Source: Caballeronia temeraria (GTDB lineage Bacteria > Pseudomonadota > Gammaproteobacteria > Burkholderiales > Burkholderiaceae). From it: a stretch of DNA of 64,000 nucleotides. The stretch is taken from the NCBI RefSeq assembly GCF_001544795.2, contig NZ_FCOI02000016.1:1-64000 (forward strand). Reading direction: 5' to 3'. The notes under the pieces are model-generated. The model did no database searches and was not told where the DNA came from. It saw only the letters and a program-made list of their open reading frames with translations. A program made the translations under genes and the position numbers. This document shows, piece after piece, positions 44,401 through 51,085 of this stretch. How positions within the stretch are numbered: position 1 is the stretch's first letter; each line of letters begins with the position of its first letter.

Positions 44401-44649
44401 AGACTCGATATGCTCGATGTTGTTCACCGTGGTCGTGAGACTGCGCTCGTTGACCGACGTGATGCGATTGGCCATGTCCTGCGCGGACAGGCCCGTGTAG
44501 TTCCAGATGATGCTGACGACGGGAATATCGATTTCGGGAAGCACGTCCACTGGCGTCGTCATCAGGACGAACGGCGTCGCCAGCAGGATCATGATGGCCA
44601 TCACGATGAACGTGTAAGGCCGCTTAAGCGCGACGTTGACTATCCACAT
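41464..44649 (-). CDS. RND-family multidrug/solvent efflux permease
   Basis: About 1061 residues from MWIVNVALKRPYTF; ATG 44688 and TTG 44715 are possible upstream starts and none has a good ribosome site. It has twelve transmembrane helices and two large periplasmic loops. TM1 is followed by VDVLPEIDIPVVSIIWNYTG, and TM4 has the proton-relay Asp pair in LAVGILVDDATVTIENIERH. The DD motif and WNYTG block place it in the drug/hydrophobe exporters rather than the CzcA heavy-metal exporters, although the linked two-component system looks metal-type. First gene of the five-gene operon. Confidence 0.93.
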   Translation of the reverse strand: MWIVNVALKRPYTFIVMAIMILLATPFVLMTTPVDVLPEIDIPVVSIIWNYTGLSAQDMANRITSVNERSLTTTVNNIEHIESQSLQGIAIIKLFLQPTANIQTAIAQTVAVEQAQLKQMPPGATPPLVISYSASSIPVIQLGLSSPKQSEQDLNDTALNFLRPQLVTIPGAAVPYPYGGKTRLISVDLDTRALLAKGLTPTDVVQAVNAQNLILPTGTAKIGPREYTINMNGSPATVAGLNDIPVRTLNGATTYLREVAHVRDGFSPQTNIVRQDGHRGVLISVLKNGNASTLSIVNTLQDLLPQARASLPPDLKISALFDQSVFVKAAVQGVVREALIAAALTAAMILLFLGNWRSTCIIAISIPLSILSSLIVLHALGQTINIMTLGGLALAVGILVDDATVTIENIERHLHLGTNLHDAILEGAGEIAVPALVSTLCICIVFVPMFFLTGVAKFLFVPLAEAVVFAMIASYILSRTLVPTLAMLLMGHAHAPDAKAKPNLFMRLHRRFDRGFERMRGAYIVILSTLLVRRRMFASLFLGFCLLSAGLVFVLGEDFFPSVDAGDIRLHMRAPTGTRIEETARLADEVEKVVRQIVPQDELATILDNLGLPYSGINLSYSNAGTIGTLDGEIQVALTPDHAPTQKYIDELRAMLPRRFPGVEFFFQPADIVTQILNFGLPAAIDVQIQGQNGQANFEVASKLMKQIRLIPGNVDTHIQQKLDEPAIDLQMDRTRLQQLNLSASNVAQNVLVSLSGSSQTAPGFWFNPRNGVEYNLAVQTPQYQVSSIDELLRTPVSASINGPTQLLGNLVRLSPQNQFAVVTHYNIRPVIDLFVSVEGRDLGGVARQVNHLVDEARKTLPRGSQIVVRGQVETMRTSFFGLGLGVAMAIVLVYLLIVVNFQSWVDPLIIVSALPAALAGIIWMLFLTGTHLSVPALTGAIMTMGVATANSILMVSFARQRLNAGMPPLTAALEAGASRIRPVLMTAFAMIIGMIPMALGLGEGAEQNAPLGRAVIGGLLFATVSTLFFVPLVFAGIHARLARRAARKGQTQHEDGDSQH

Positions 44650-44774
44650 TGAGTCGTTCGAAAGATGCTTGAGAAGGGCGCTGCGCATGACGCGAATGCA
44701 GCGCGCGAGACGCAATGACGGAGTGAGATGTGCGATTCGCCATCCGTGTCGTTATGGTAGTGGCCGCGTGCCAA

Positions 44775-44797
44775 CGACAATATGACGTGAATATGGC
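44775..44797 (-). promoter_or_regulatory. direct-repeat site upstream of the RND operon
   Basis: AATATGAC (44779-44786) and AATATGGC (44790-44797) are direct repeats 11 bp apart, the spacing used by OmpR-type regulators. On the minus strand the sequence contains GTCATATTGTCG, identical to 4239-4250. It lies about 125-150 bp before the permease start and is a reasonable site for the operon's own response regulator. Confidence 0.45.
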
Positions 44798-44892
44798 GCG
44801 TCTGTCAGATTAGGTGATTTGAAAGCAAGCTTGCCGAAAGCGCACGGTAGGGCCGCGCGCTTTTGCATTCGATCAACGGGAATAACGGAGCG

Positions 44893-45159
44893 TCAGCGCA
44901 GGTAAGCCTCTGCATTGGGCGCGAGATTCGGATAACCCGGCTTCGTGCGATAGACGCTCGCGCCGGTATAGATGCCTTCCTTGATGTCGAGGAAACTGCC
45001 GGGATACCGCCCGTCCTGTTCCCCCGGACGATAACCGGCCCGCTCGGCTTTCACGAGATCCTCGCGGACTTGCTGGCGTGTGAGGGCGTCGGACTGCGCG
45101 AGCGCGGCGAGTGGCGCGGCGGCGAGACCGAGAAGGACGATGCGCGTGACAAGCTTCAT
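44893..45159 (-). CDS. DUF4148-type small exported protein (copy 1)
   Basis: An 88-residue precursor with signal peptide MKLVTRIVLLGLAAAPLAAL-AQ and the DUF4148 core SDALTRQQVREDLVKAERAG-YRPGEQDGRYPGSF. The mature protein is about 67 residues, basic, without cysteine, and probably periplasmic. DUF4148 proteins are multicopy in Burkholderiaceae with no assigned function. A second copy lies 236 bp upstream on the same strand, each with its own AGGAGT-like ribosome site. Confidence 0.85.
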   Translation of the reverse strand: MKLVTRIVLLGLAAAPLAALAQSDALTRQQVREDLVKAERAGYRPGEQDGRYPGSFLDIKEGIYTGASVYRTKPGYPNLAPNAEAYLR

Positions 45160-45395
45160 GGCGGACTCCTCATGCTGATGATGGGATGAGCGCGGCCGGC
45201 GACGCGAGTGCGGTGATCGAACAGCCGCACAGTGATTGTAGGGAGTTGGAATCCGCGCGCTTATCTCGCATGTGGCGAGGTATCGAACGAACGCGCGAAA
45301 TGTGGGCTAAATGCGCACGACGCGGGGATGAACGAGACGGCGCGGGATCGATCGCGTTCGGCGGAAGCCGCGCGTGTCTCGTTCGAGAAGCTAGG

Positions 45396-45677
45396 TTACT
45401 GCGGCGTTTGACCGAGCGGCGTCGTCGACATGGTGCGTCCCGAAGACGATGAGCCATCGGTGGATGCGCCATAGGCGCTTTGCGCGCTGACCTTGGCTTC
45501 GGCCGCCTGGATGTCGGTTGGATAGAACGCATCGCGCTCGGACGGGTTGTAGCCGGCTTGTTCGACGCGTTGCAGGTCCTGTTTGACCTGTGCGCGCGTG
45601 AGCCCGTCGGATTGCGCGAGCGCGGCGAGCGGAGCGGCGGCGAGGGCGATTGCAGCAATGCGTGTGATCAGTTTCAT
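45396..45677 (-). CDS. DUF4148-type small exported protein (copy 2)
   Basis: A 93-residue precursor, ATG 45677 with AGGAGT upstream. The signal peptide MKLITRIAAIALAAAPLAAL is almost identical to that of copy 1, and the core SDGLTRAQVKQDLQRVEQAG-YNPSERDAFYPTDI is conserved. The C-terminus differs: a Ser-rich tail (GASTDGSSSSGRTMSTTPLG) replaces the YRTKPGYP end of copy 1. Tandem duplication with tail divergence is the simplest explanation. Function unknown. Confidence 0.85.
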   Translation of the reverse strand: MKLITRIAAIALAAAPLAALAQSDGLTRAQVKQDLQRVEQAGYNPSERDAFYPTDIQAAEAKVSAQSAYGASTDGSSSSGRTMSTTPLGQTPQ

Positions 45678-45963
45678 GGCGTACTCCTGATGCGATTGAA
45701 GGACAAACGGGGCGTGCGGTTGCGCGAATTTCAGCGTCGGCACGCCTACCACAGCCACCACTGAATTCTATTTGTCGTACCGTGACGACATGCTGGCGAT
45801 CAGATGGCGCTATGGTCAGATTGGAGCGTGCGCTGAATGGGAGCAGGACGCAGCCAGAGGCTGTCTGTGAGCGCGCACCGCCGGTGATAGACTCGCCCGC
45901 GGGAGGCGCTTTGTAAGCCGCTTAGAAGAACATCGTTCGATATCGCATCAGGAACCCGAAAAA

Positions 45964-47295
45964 TTGCCGTTCAATCTGCCGACCACGGCCACCGCGCCGT
46001 TTTGCCCATCGGAAGTCAAAGGCTCCGTCGCCGTTTCGGCGGGTGCGCCGCTCTGGAAAAAGCTTTTGCAATTCGCGGGGCCGGGCCTGCTCATTTCCAT
46101 CGGCTATATGGACCCCGGCAACTGGGCGACGGACATCGAAGCCGGATCGCGTTATGGCTATGGGCTGCTCTTCGTCGTCGTGCTATCGAGTCTCGCGGCG
46201 ATGGCGCTGCAATGTCTTTCGATGCGGCTTGGCATCGTCACGGGCAAGGATCTCGCGCAGCTATCGCGTGAGCGCTACGCGAAGCCTGTCGCGAATGTGC
46301 AATGGATGCTCGCGGAGTTATCGATCATCGCGTGCGATCTCGCGGAGGTGCTCGGCGGCGCGCTGGCGTTTCATCTGCTGTTCGGCGTTTCGCTCATATG
46401 GGGCGTGGTGCTCACCGCATTCGATACGCTCATCGTGCTCGGCTTGAAGGGCAAGAACTTCCGCGATCTCGAAGCCATCATGCTGGGGCTCATCGCGACG
46501 ATCGGCGTGGGTTATATCGTCGAACTCGTGCTTGTCAAACCGCATTGGCCCTCTGTTGCAGCGGGGCTCGTGCCTTCGATTCACGCGTTGAGCGATCGCG
46601 AGCCGCTCTATCTCGCGATAGGCATTCTCGGCGCGACCGTGATGCCGCATAACCTGTATCTGCATTCATCGATCGTGCAGACGCGAGTCGTCGATCGCGA
46701 TACGAAAAGCCTTGCTTCGGCGATCAAGCTTTCGCGGGTCGATACGATCGTGTCGCTCATACTCGCGCTGCTGATCAATGCGGCGATCCTGATTCTCGCG
46801 GCATCCGCGTTTCATGCGACAGGGCATACGCAGGTGACCGAAATCGAGGATGCGTACAAGCTGCTCGCGCCGATCGTCGGTACCGGGCTCGCTGCGATTC
46901 TTTTCGCGGTGACGTTGTTTGCTTCGGGACAAAGCTCGACCTTCACCGGAACCATCGCAGGGCAGGTGATCATGGAAGGCTTTCTGCAATTGAAGATCCC
47001 GTGTTATCAGCGCAGATTCATCACACGTGCGCTTGCGCTCGTGCCGGCGTTGATCGGCGTGTATGTGATGGGGAATGGCGCGGTCGGCAAACTGCTCGTC
47101 GCGAGCCAGGTCGTGTTGAGCCTGCAATTGCCGTTCGCGCTGTATCCGCTGATTCGCATGACGAGCGATCGCAATCTCATGGGGATGTTCGCGAACAAGC
47201 CGCATATGAAGATCGTCGCGTGGGCGCTGTTCGTGTTGATCAGCGCGGCGAATCTGTGGCTCGTGGTGCAGACGGTGATGGAGTGGCTCGGCTGA
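45964..47295 (+). CDS. mntH: Nramp-family divalent metal (Mn2+/Fe2+) transporter
   Basis: A 443-residue proton-coupled importer with eleven predicted helices. Metal-binding motifs are DPGNWATD in TM1 and MPHNLYLHSS in TM6, whose Asp, Asn and Met ligands are all present. The consensus transport loop VTLFASGQSSTFTGTIAGQV is intact. The likely start is TTG 45964 with AGGAA 9 bp upstream; no suitable ATG precedes the conserved region. No MntR box or yybP-ykoY riboswitch was seen upstream. Confidence 0.92.
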   Translation: MPFNLPTTATAPFCPSEVKGSVAVSAGAPLWKKLLQFAGPGLLISIGYMDPGNWATDIEAGSRYGYGLLFVVVLSSLAAMALQCLSMRLGIVTGKDLAQLSRERYAKPVANVQWMLAELSIIACDLAEVLGGALAFHLLFGVSLIWGVVLTAFDTLIVLGLKGKNFRDLEAIMLGLIATIGVGYIVELVLVKPHWPSVAAGLVPSIHALSDREPLYLAIGILGATVMPHNLYLHSSIVQTRVVDRDTKSLASAIKLSRVDTIVSLILALLINAAILILAASAFHATGHTQVTEIEDAYKLLAPIVGTGLAAILFAVTLFASGQSSTFTGTIAGQVIMEGFLQLKIPCYQRRFITRALALVPALIGVYVMGNGAVGKLLVASQVVLSLQLPFALYPLIRMTSDRNLMGMFANKPHMKIVAWALFVLISAANLWLVVQTVMEWLG

Positions 47296-47302
47296 AATGA
47301 AA

Positions 47303-47334
47303 AGCGCCATGCACGATTCAACGTGCATGGCGCT
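47303..47334 (-). terminator. terminator for the motA-motB transcript
   Basis: A perfect 13-bp stem, AGCGCCATGCACG (47303-47315) with CGTGCATGGCGCT (47322-47334) and a 6-nt loop. On the minus strand the stem is followed by TTTCATTTC, so it mainly ends motAB; it may also slow plus-strand transcripts from mntH. Confidence 0.75.
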
Positions 47335-47360
47335 CGATAAAGACAGCAAGCGTTGCTTAC

Positions 47361-48341
47361 TTACTTCACCACCGCAACCGGCGCATCCGACTTCGCCGCG
47401 ACCGCCGCGGGAAGCGCCGCTTCGACAGGCCGCGTTTCATCGACCGTCGTTCTTCCGCCATCGCGGAAAAATGCCTGTTCCGCCGCCTTGTTCAAAACGA
47501 GAATACTGATGCGCCGGTTGGTCGGCTCATCGACGACATCCTTGTTGAGCGGCAGGACGTCGGCAAGACCGCGCACCTGCAATACCTTGCTTTCCTTCAT
47601 TCCGCCCGCAACCAGCGCGCGTCGTGCGGCATTCGCCCGTTCGCTCGACAGCTCCCAGTTCGAATAACCCGCCTGGCCGCCGGAATAGGGCACGGCGTCG
47701 GTATGTCCCGCGATCGACACGCGGTTATCGACATCGTTCATTGAAGCGCCGATGTTGGTTAGAATCGTCGTCACATAGCCTTCGAGCTTCGAGCTGCCCG
47801 ATGCGAACATCGGCCGCTTGAGCGAATCGACGATCTCGATGCGCAAGCCTTCACTCGTGATCGCGATGCGAATCTGATCCTTGAACGCACGCAACGCAGG
47901 CACTTGTTCGATGAGCGCCATCAGTTTCTGCTTGAGTTGCTGCAGCTTCTGCAAGTCGTCCGCCGCGACGGCCGCGCGCGCGATCGATTGCGGCACCGGC
48001 TGCGTCTGACTCTTTACGCCTTCACCCGGGCGCGTGCTCGACAGATCCTTGCCGCCACCCGTGATGACGCTCGTATGCGCCGATGCGCCGCCGTCGTTGC
48101 CGAACAAGGCGGAAAGCGGCGTATTGAAGTACTGCTCGATACCTTCCTTGTCGTATTTCGACGTCGAGCCGAGCAGCCACATCAGCAGGAAGAACGCCAT
48201 CATCGCGGTGACGAAGTCGGCGTAGGCGATCTTCCATGCGCCGCCATGATGACCGTGACCGTGCGCCTTCTTCTTGCGCTTGACGACGACCGTCGGCGCA
48301 AGCACCGATTGCAGCGGATCGCGTGAGGGTTTTTCAGCCAT
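47361..48341 (-). CDS. motB: flagellar motor stator protein MotB
   Basis: A 326-residue protein: a basic N-terminus (KRKKKAHGHGHHGG), one transmembrane helix at about 40-62 with the proton-carrying D42 (YADFVTAMMAFFLLMWLLGS), a plug and linker, then an OmpA-like peptidoglycan-binding domain (about 170-290; VSIAGHTDAVPYSGG, NWELSSERANAARRAL, DEPTNRRISILVL). With MotA it forms the proton channel that drives flagellar rotation. It lies 30 bp after motA. Confidence 0.95.
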   Translation of the reverse strand: MAEKPSRDPLQSVLAPTVVVKRKKKAHGHGHHGGAWKIAYADFVTAMMAFFLLMWLLGSTSKYDKEGIEQYFNTPLSALFGNDGGASAHTSVITGGGKDLSSTRPGEGVKSQTQPVPQSIARAAVAADDLQKLQQLKQKLMALIEQVPALRAFKDQIRIAITSEGLRIEIVDSLKRPMFASGSSKLEGYVTTILTNIGASMNDVDNRVSIAGHTDAVPYSGGQAGYSNWELSSERANAARRALVAGGMKESKVLQVRGLADVLPLNKDVVDEPTNRRISILVLNKAAEQAFFRDGGRTTVDETRPVEAALPAAVAAKSDAPVAVVK

Positions 48342-48371
48342 GAGCGTAAATCCTTTGCGTGCCCGAGATCA

Positions 48372-49244
48372 TCACGAAGCCGATTTCGGCATCTTGGTGG
48401 CGCGCACCGCATCGTCGAGTTCCTTGAAGCTCGGACGATCGGCGGTGAAAAGCACCTTGCGGCCGAACTCTACGGCCACCGTCGGCGCATAGCCGTTCAT
48501 CGAGGCGAGCAGCACGGACTTCACGCACTGGAACGGCTTCGCTTCCGCCGCGCCCTTCGCGTTGAGCAGATCCGCGAGCGGTCCGATAAAGCCATACGCG
48601 AGCAGAATGCCGAGGAACGTGCCGACGAGCGCGCCCGCGATCATCTCGCCGAGCACGGCGGGGGCGGCGCCGACCGAACCCATCGTATGCACGACGCCCA
48701 TCACCGCCGCGACGATACCGAACGCGGGCAGGCCGTCCGCCATCTTCTGGATCGCGTTCGCGGCGACCGAGCTTTCGGTGTGATGCGTCTCGAGTTCTTC
48801 ATCCATCAGGTCCTGCATTTCGAGCGCGTTCACATTGCCCGCGGACATCATGCGCAGATAATCGACGATGAAATCGAGCAGATGATGATCCGCCATCACG
48901 TGCTCGTACTTCTGAAAGAGCGGGCTGGCCTCGGGCGCGTCGACATCGGCTTCGAGCGCCATCATCCCTTCCTTGCGCGCTTTCTGAAGCAGCTCGTAGA
49001 GCAGCGCGATCAGCGCCACGTATTTCTCTTTCGTGTAGCCGCCGCCCTTGAACGCCTTCGGGATGGATTGCAGCGTTTTCTTGAGCGTCGCGGTCGGGTT
49101 CGAGACGACGAACGCGCCGATCGCCGCACCGAAAATACACAGCAACTCGAACGGTTGCACGAGCGCCGCAAGGTGGCCGCCGACGCCGATGAAGCTACCG
49201 ATCACCGAGCCGATAACCAACACCCATCCGATGATGACAAACAT
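48372..49244 (-). CDS. motA: flagellar motor stator protein MotA
   Basis: A 290-residue protein from ATG 49244 (GGAGAA upstream) with four transmembrane segments: MFVIIGWVLVIGSVIGSFIG, FELLCIFGAAIGAFVVS, then after a large cytosolic loop LPAFGIVAAVMGVVHTMGSV and MIAGALVGTFLGILLAYGFI. It pairs with MotB. No flagellar or other chemotaxis genes adjoin; a sigma28-like promoter lies upstream. Confidence 0.95.
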   Translation of the reverse strand: MFVIIGWVLVIGSVIGSFIGVGGHLAALVQPFELLCIFGAAIGAFVVSNPTATLKKTLQSIPKAFKGGGYTKEKYVALIALLYELLQKARKEGMMALEADVDAPEASPLFQKYEHVMADHHLLDFIVDYLRMMSAGNVNALEMQDLMDEELETHHTESSVAANAIQKMADGLPAFGIVAAVMGVVHTMGSVGAAPAVLGEMIAGALVGTFLGILLAYGFIGPLADLLNAKGAAEAKPFQCVKSVLLASMNGYAPTVAVEFGRKVLFTADRPSFKELDDAVRATKMPKSAS

Positions 49245-49337
49245 GATTTCTCCGCAAATGTCCGGGCGCCGCGAGCTCTGCGTGCTCGGGATTGAGACGC
49301 GCACGGCTCGCGACGCATTGTTCGCTTGTTGTGGGGC

Positions 49338-49365
49338 TTAACGGCTCGGAACGACCGGAGATTTA
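49338..49365 (-). promoter_or_regulatory. sigma28-like promoter for motA-motB
   Basis: On the minus strand, TAAA-N16-GCCGTTAA resembles the flagellar sigma28 element TAAA-N15-GCCGATAA, with one extra spacer base and one -10 mismatch. The implied start is about 85 nt before the motA ATG. Confidence 0.5.
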
Positions 49366-49504
49366 GGGTGCCGCGCGCAAGTTTTTCTGCGCAAAGGTTT
49401 GCGCTGTAAATATTACGTTCGTTCGCGATGCGGTCAAATGCGCGAAAGCCGCTTACGTCGCTGGTAATGGATCGCGTGTACAGGCTTCGTCTAACATCGT
49501 CTGC

Positions 49505-50323
49505 ATGAACTCGACCCTTGTCTATTCCGCCGCTCAATCCGGCGTAGGCGCGCTGTTGCGCGAATGGCGCCAGCGCCGCCGCATGAGCCAGCTCGATCTC
49601 GCGGGGGAAGCGGACGTTTCCACGCGCCATCTGAGCTTCGTCGAATCCGGGCGTTCGCTGCCGAGCCGCGACATGCTGATGCGCCTCGCCGAGCGGCTCG
49701 ACGTGCCGCTGCGCGAGCGCAACACGCTGCTCGTCGCGGCCGGCTATGCGCCGCTTTATCGCGAGCGCGCGCTGGCCGATCCGCAACTCGCGGCGGCGCG
49801 GCGCGCAGTCGATCTCGTGCTGAAAGGGCACGAGCCGTATCCGGCGCTCGCAGTCGATCGTCACTGGACGATGGTCGCGGCCAACGCGGCGTTCGCGCCG
49901 CTCGTCGCGTCGGCGAAGGCGGAACTGCTCGCGCCGCCGGTCAACGTGCTGCGTCTTTCGATGCATCCGCACGGGCTCGCCGATGCCATCGACAACTGGC
50001 ACGAGTGGCGCGCGCATCTTCTTGCGCGGCTGCGCCGGCAGATCGAAGTGTCGGGCGATGCGACGCTCGTGGCGCTTCTCGCGGAACTCGACGCGTATCC
50101 CACGCCCGTTCACGCGGCGCACGAGGCGCGCGGCGAGACCGATCCGGTCGTCGTGCCGCTGCGTATGCGCACGGAGCACGGCGTGCTGTCGTTCTTCAGC
50201 ACGACGACGGTTTTCGGCACGCCCGTCGACATCACCTTGTCGGAGCTTGCGATCGAAGCCTTCTTTCCCGCCGACGACACGACTGCCGCCATCCTTCGCG
50301 AACTCGCCGATGCGCGACGTTGA
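49505..50323 (+). CDS. XRE-family regulator with MmyB-like ligand domain
   Basis: A 272-residue protein with an N-terminal XRE helix-turn-helix (about 14-68; GALLREWRQRRRMSQLDLAG, VSTRHLSFVESGRSLPSRDM) and a C-terminal MmyB/PAS-like domain (about 105-265; PALAVDRHWTMVAANAAFAP, VNVLRLSMHPHGLADAIDNW). In Streptomyces relatives this domain binds fatty acids; the ligand here is unknown. Such regulators commonly control an adjacent oxidoreductase, but none is next to it. It is divergent from motA and followed by a terminator. Confidence 0.9.
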   Translation: MNSTLVYSAAQSGVGALLREWRQRRRMSQLDLAGEADVSTRHLSFVESGRSLPSRDMLMRLAERLDVPLRERNTLLVAAGYAPLYRERALADPQLAAARRAVDLVLKGHEPYPALAVDRHWTMVAANAAFAPLVASAKAELLAPPVNVLRLSMHPHGLADAIDNWHEWRAHLLARLRRQIEVSGDATLVALLAELDAYPTPVHAAHEARGETDPVVVPLRMRTEHGVLSFFSTTTVFGTPVDITLSELAIEAFFPADDTTAAILRELADARR

Positions 50324-50389
50324 GCTTGCGTCGCCGCTCGCATGCTTACAGAATTGAACCTAGTCCGGATGCGCGGATCAATGAGAAAG

Positions 50390-50429
50390 CAGGCTGCGCG
50401 CTGAATGGCGCGCAGCCTGTGTCAGCTTT
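50390..50429 (+). terminator. intrinsic terminator after the XRE regulator
   Basis: A perfect 12-bp stem CAGGCTGCGCGC (50390-50401) with GCGCGCAGCCTG (50408-50419), loop TGAATG, then GTGTCAGCTTTT. It separates the regulator from the small gene at 50455. Confidence 0.7.
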
Positions 50430-50454
50430 TGTCCAACCAACGCGGAAGGCAGTG

Positions 50455-50727
50455 ATGATTCAGACATTCGAGCAAGTGATTGGCGGGCAGACGATGCAAT
50501 TTTGCGCGAGCATCGCGGAAGGCGGCGGCCCGGCGCGCGTGATCATCAGCCGCGCGGATTCGGCGGAATCGCTCGTGATCGTTGAAGCCGACGGCATCAT
50601 CGGTGCGATCAAGGCGGAAGTGGAAGCGCCCGATACGCTCGTCGCCGATGCCGTGCGCAAGGCGCAGCAGGAAGCGCTGATCGAGCGCGCGCTGGAAACC
50701 GGCGCCGTGCAGACGACAAGCCTCTAA
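50455..50727 (+). CDS. small conserved-looking cytosolic protein
   Basis: A 90-residue protein from ATG 50455 (GGAAGG upstream). It appears to be a compact alpha/beta domain: strands in MQFCASIAE, ARVIISRA, SLVIVEADGIIGAI and a C-terminal helix VADAVRKAQQEALIERALE. One cysteine, acidic, no signal peptide. I do not recognise the family. It lies between two terminators, so it is monocistronic, and a bidirectional terminator follows its stop. Confidence 0.65.
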   Translation: MIQTFEQVIGGQTMQFCASIAEGGGPARVIISRADSAESLVIVEADGIIGAIKAEVEAPDTLVADAVRKAQQEALIERALETGAVQTTSL

Positions 50728-50754
50728 CGCTTCAGTCCGCACACGTCAGTAAAA

Positions 50755-50787
50755 ATGCCCGCGCGGCTCCTGCGGCCGCGCGGGCAT
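50755..50787. terminator. bidirectional terminator
   Basis: A 13-bp perfect stem ATGCCCGCGCGGC (50755-50767) with GCCGCGCGGGCAT (50775-50787) and a 7-nt loop. It is flanked by AAAAA on the left and CGTTTT on the right, so it provides U-tracts on both strands between convergent genes. Confidence 0.8.
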
Positions 50788-50821
50788 CGTTTTGTGCGCT
50801 TGATGTTCGCTCGTCAGCGGT

Positions 50822-50986
50822 TCACATGCGCGGCTCGCCGTTCTTCGGATCGGCGGGCACCATCGGCGTCGCGGAATCCGGGCCGTCGGGCATGTCCGGA
50901 TCTTCGGGGTTCGGCGGGGCGTCTGGATCGAGCAGCTTGTCGGGGTCCGGTTCGAGCGGCTCGGGGGAGCGGGGCATCGTCGACAT
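50822..50986 (-). CDS. tiny Pro/Asp-rich acidic protein
   Basis: A 54-residue protein starting at ATG 50986 behind GAGGAG. It is dominated by Pro, Asp and Glu in loose repeats (PRSPEPLEPDPDKLLDPDAP, PNPEDPDMPDGPDSATPM), predicted disordered, without cysteine or signal peptide. I recognise no family. Its own ribosome site and terminator argue that it is a real gene. It is downstream of the DHA2 transporter on the same strand, 99 bp away. Confidence 0.6.
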   Translation of the reverse strand: MSTMPRSPEPLEPDPDKLLDPDAPPNPEDPDMPDGPDSATPMVPADPKNGEPRM

Positions 50987-51085
50987 GGTGTTTCTCCTCA
51001 AGGATTTCGCGGCACGCGCGCCGCCCAACTTTTCGGCACGCTTCACCCGTTACGTTGCAACAGACGTTCCCGCCTTGTCCGGCAC

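Noticed and set aside
42094..44652. An 852-codon open frame antisense to the RND permease
   Set aside because: Arg/His/Asp-rich with no recognisable domain; the sense strand encodes an unmistakable permease.
45762..45963. yybP-ykoY riboswitch or MntR/Fur box upstream of mntH
   Set aside because: I could not find the conserved loop sequences or a convincing palindrome in the 200 bp upstream.
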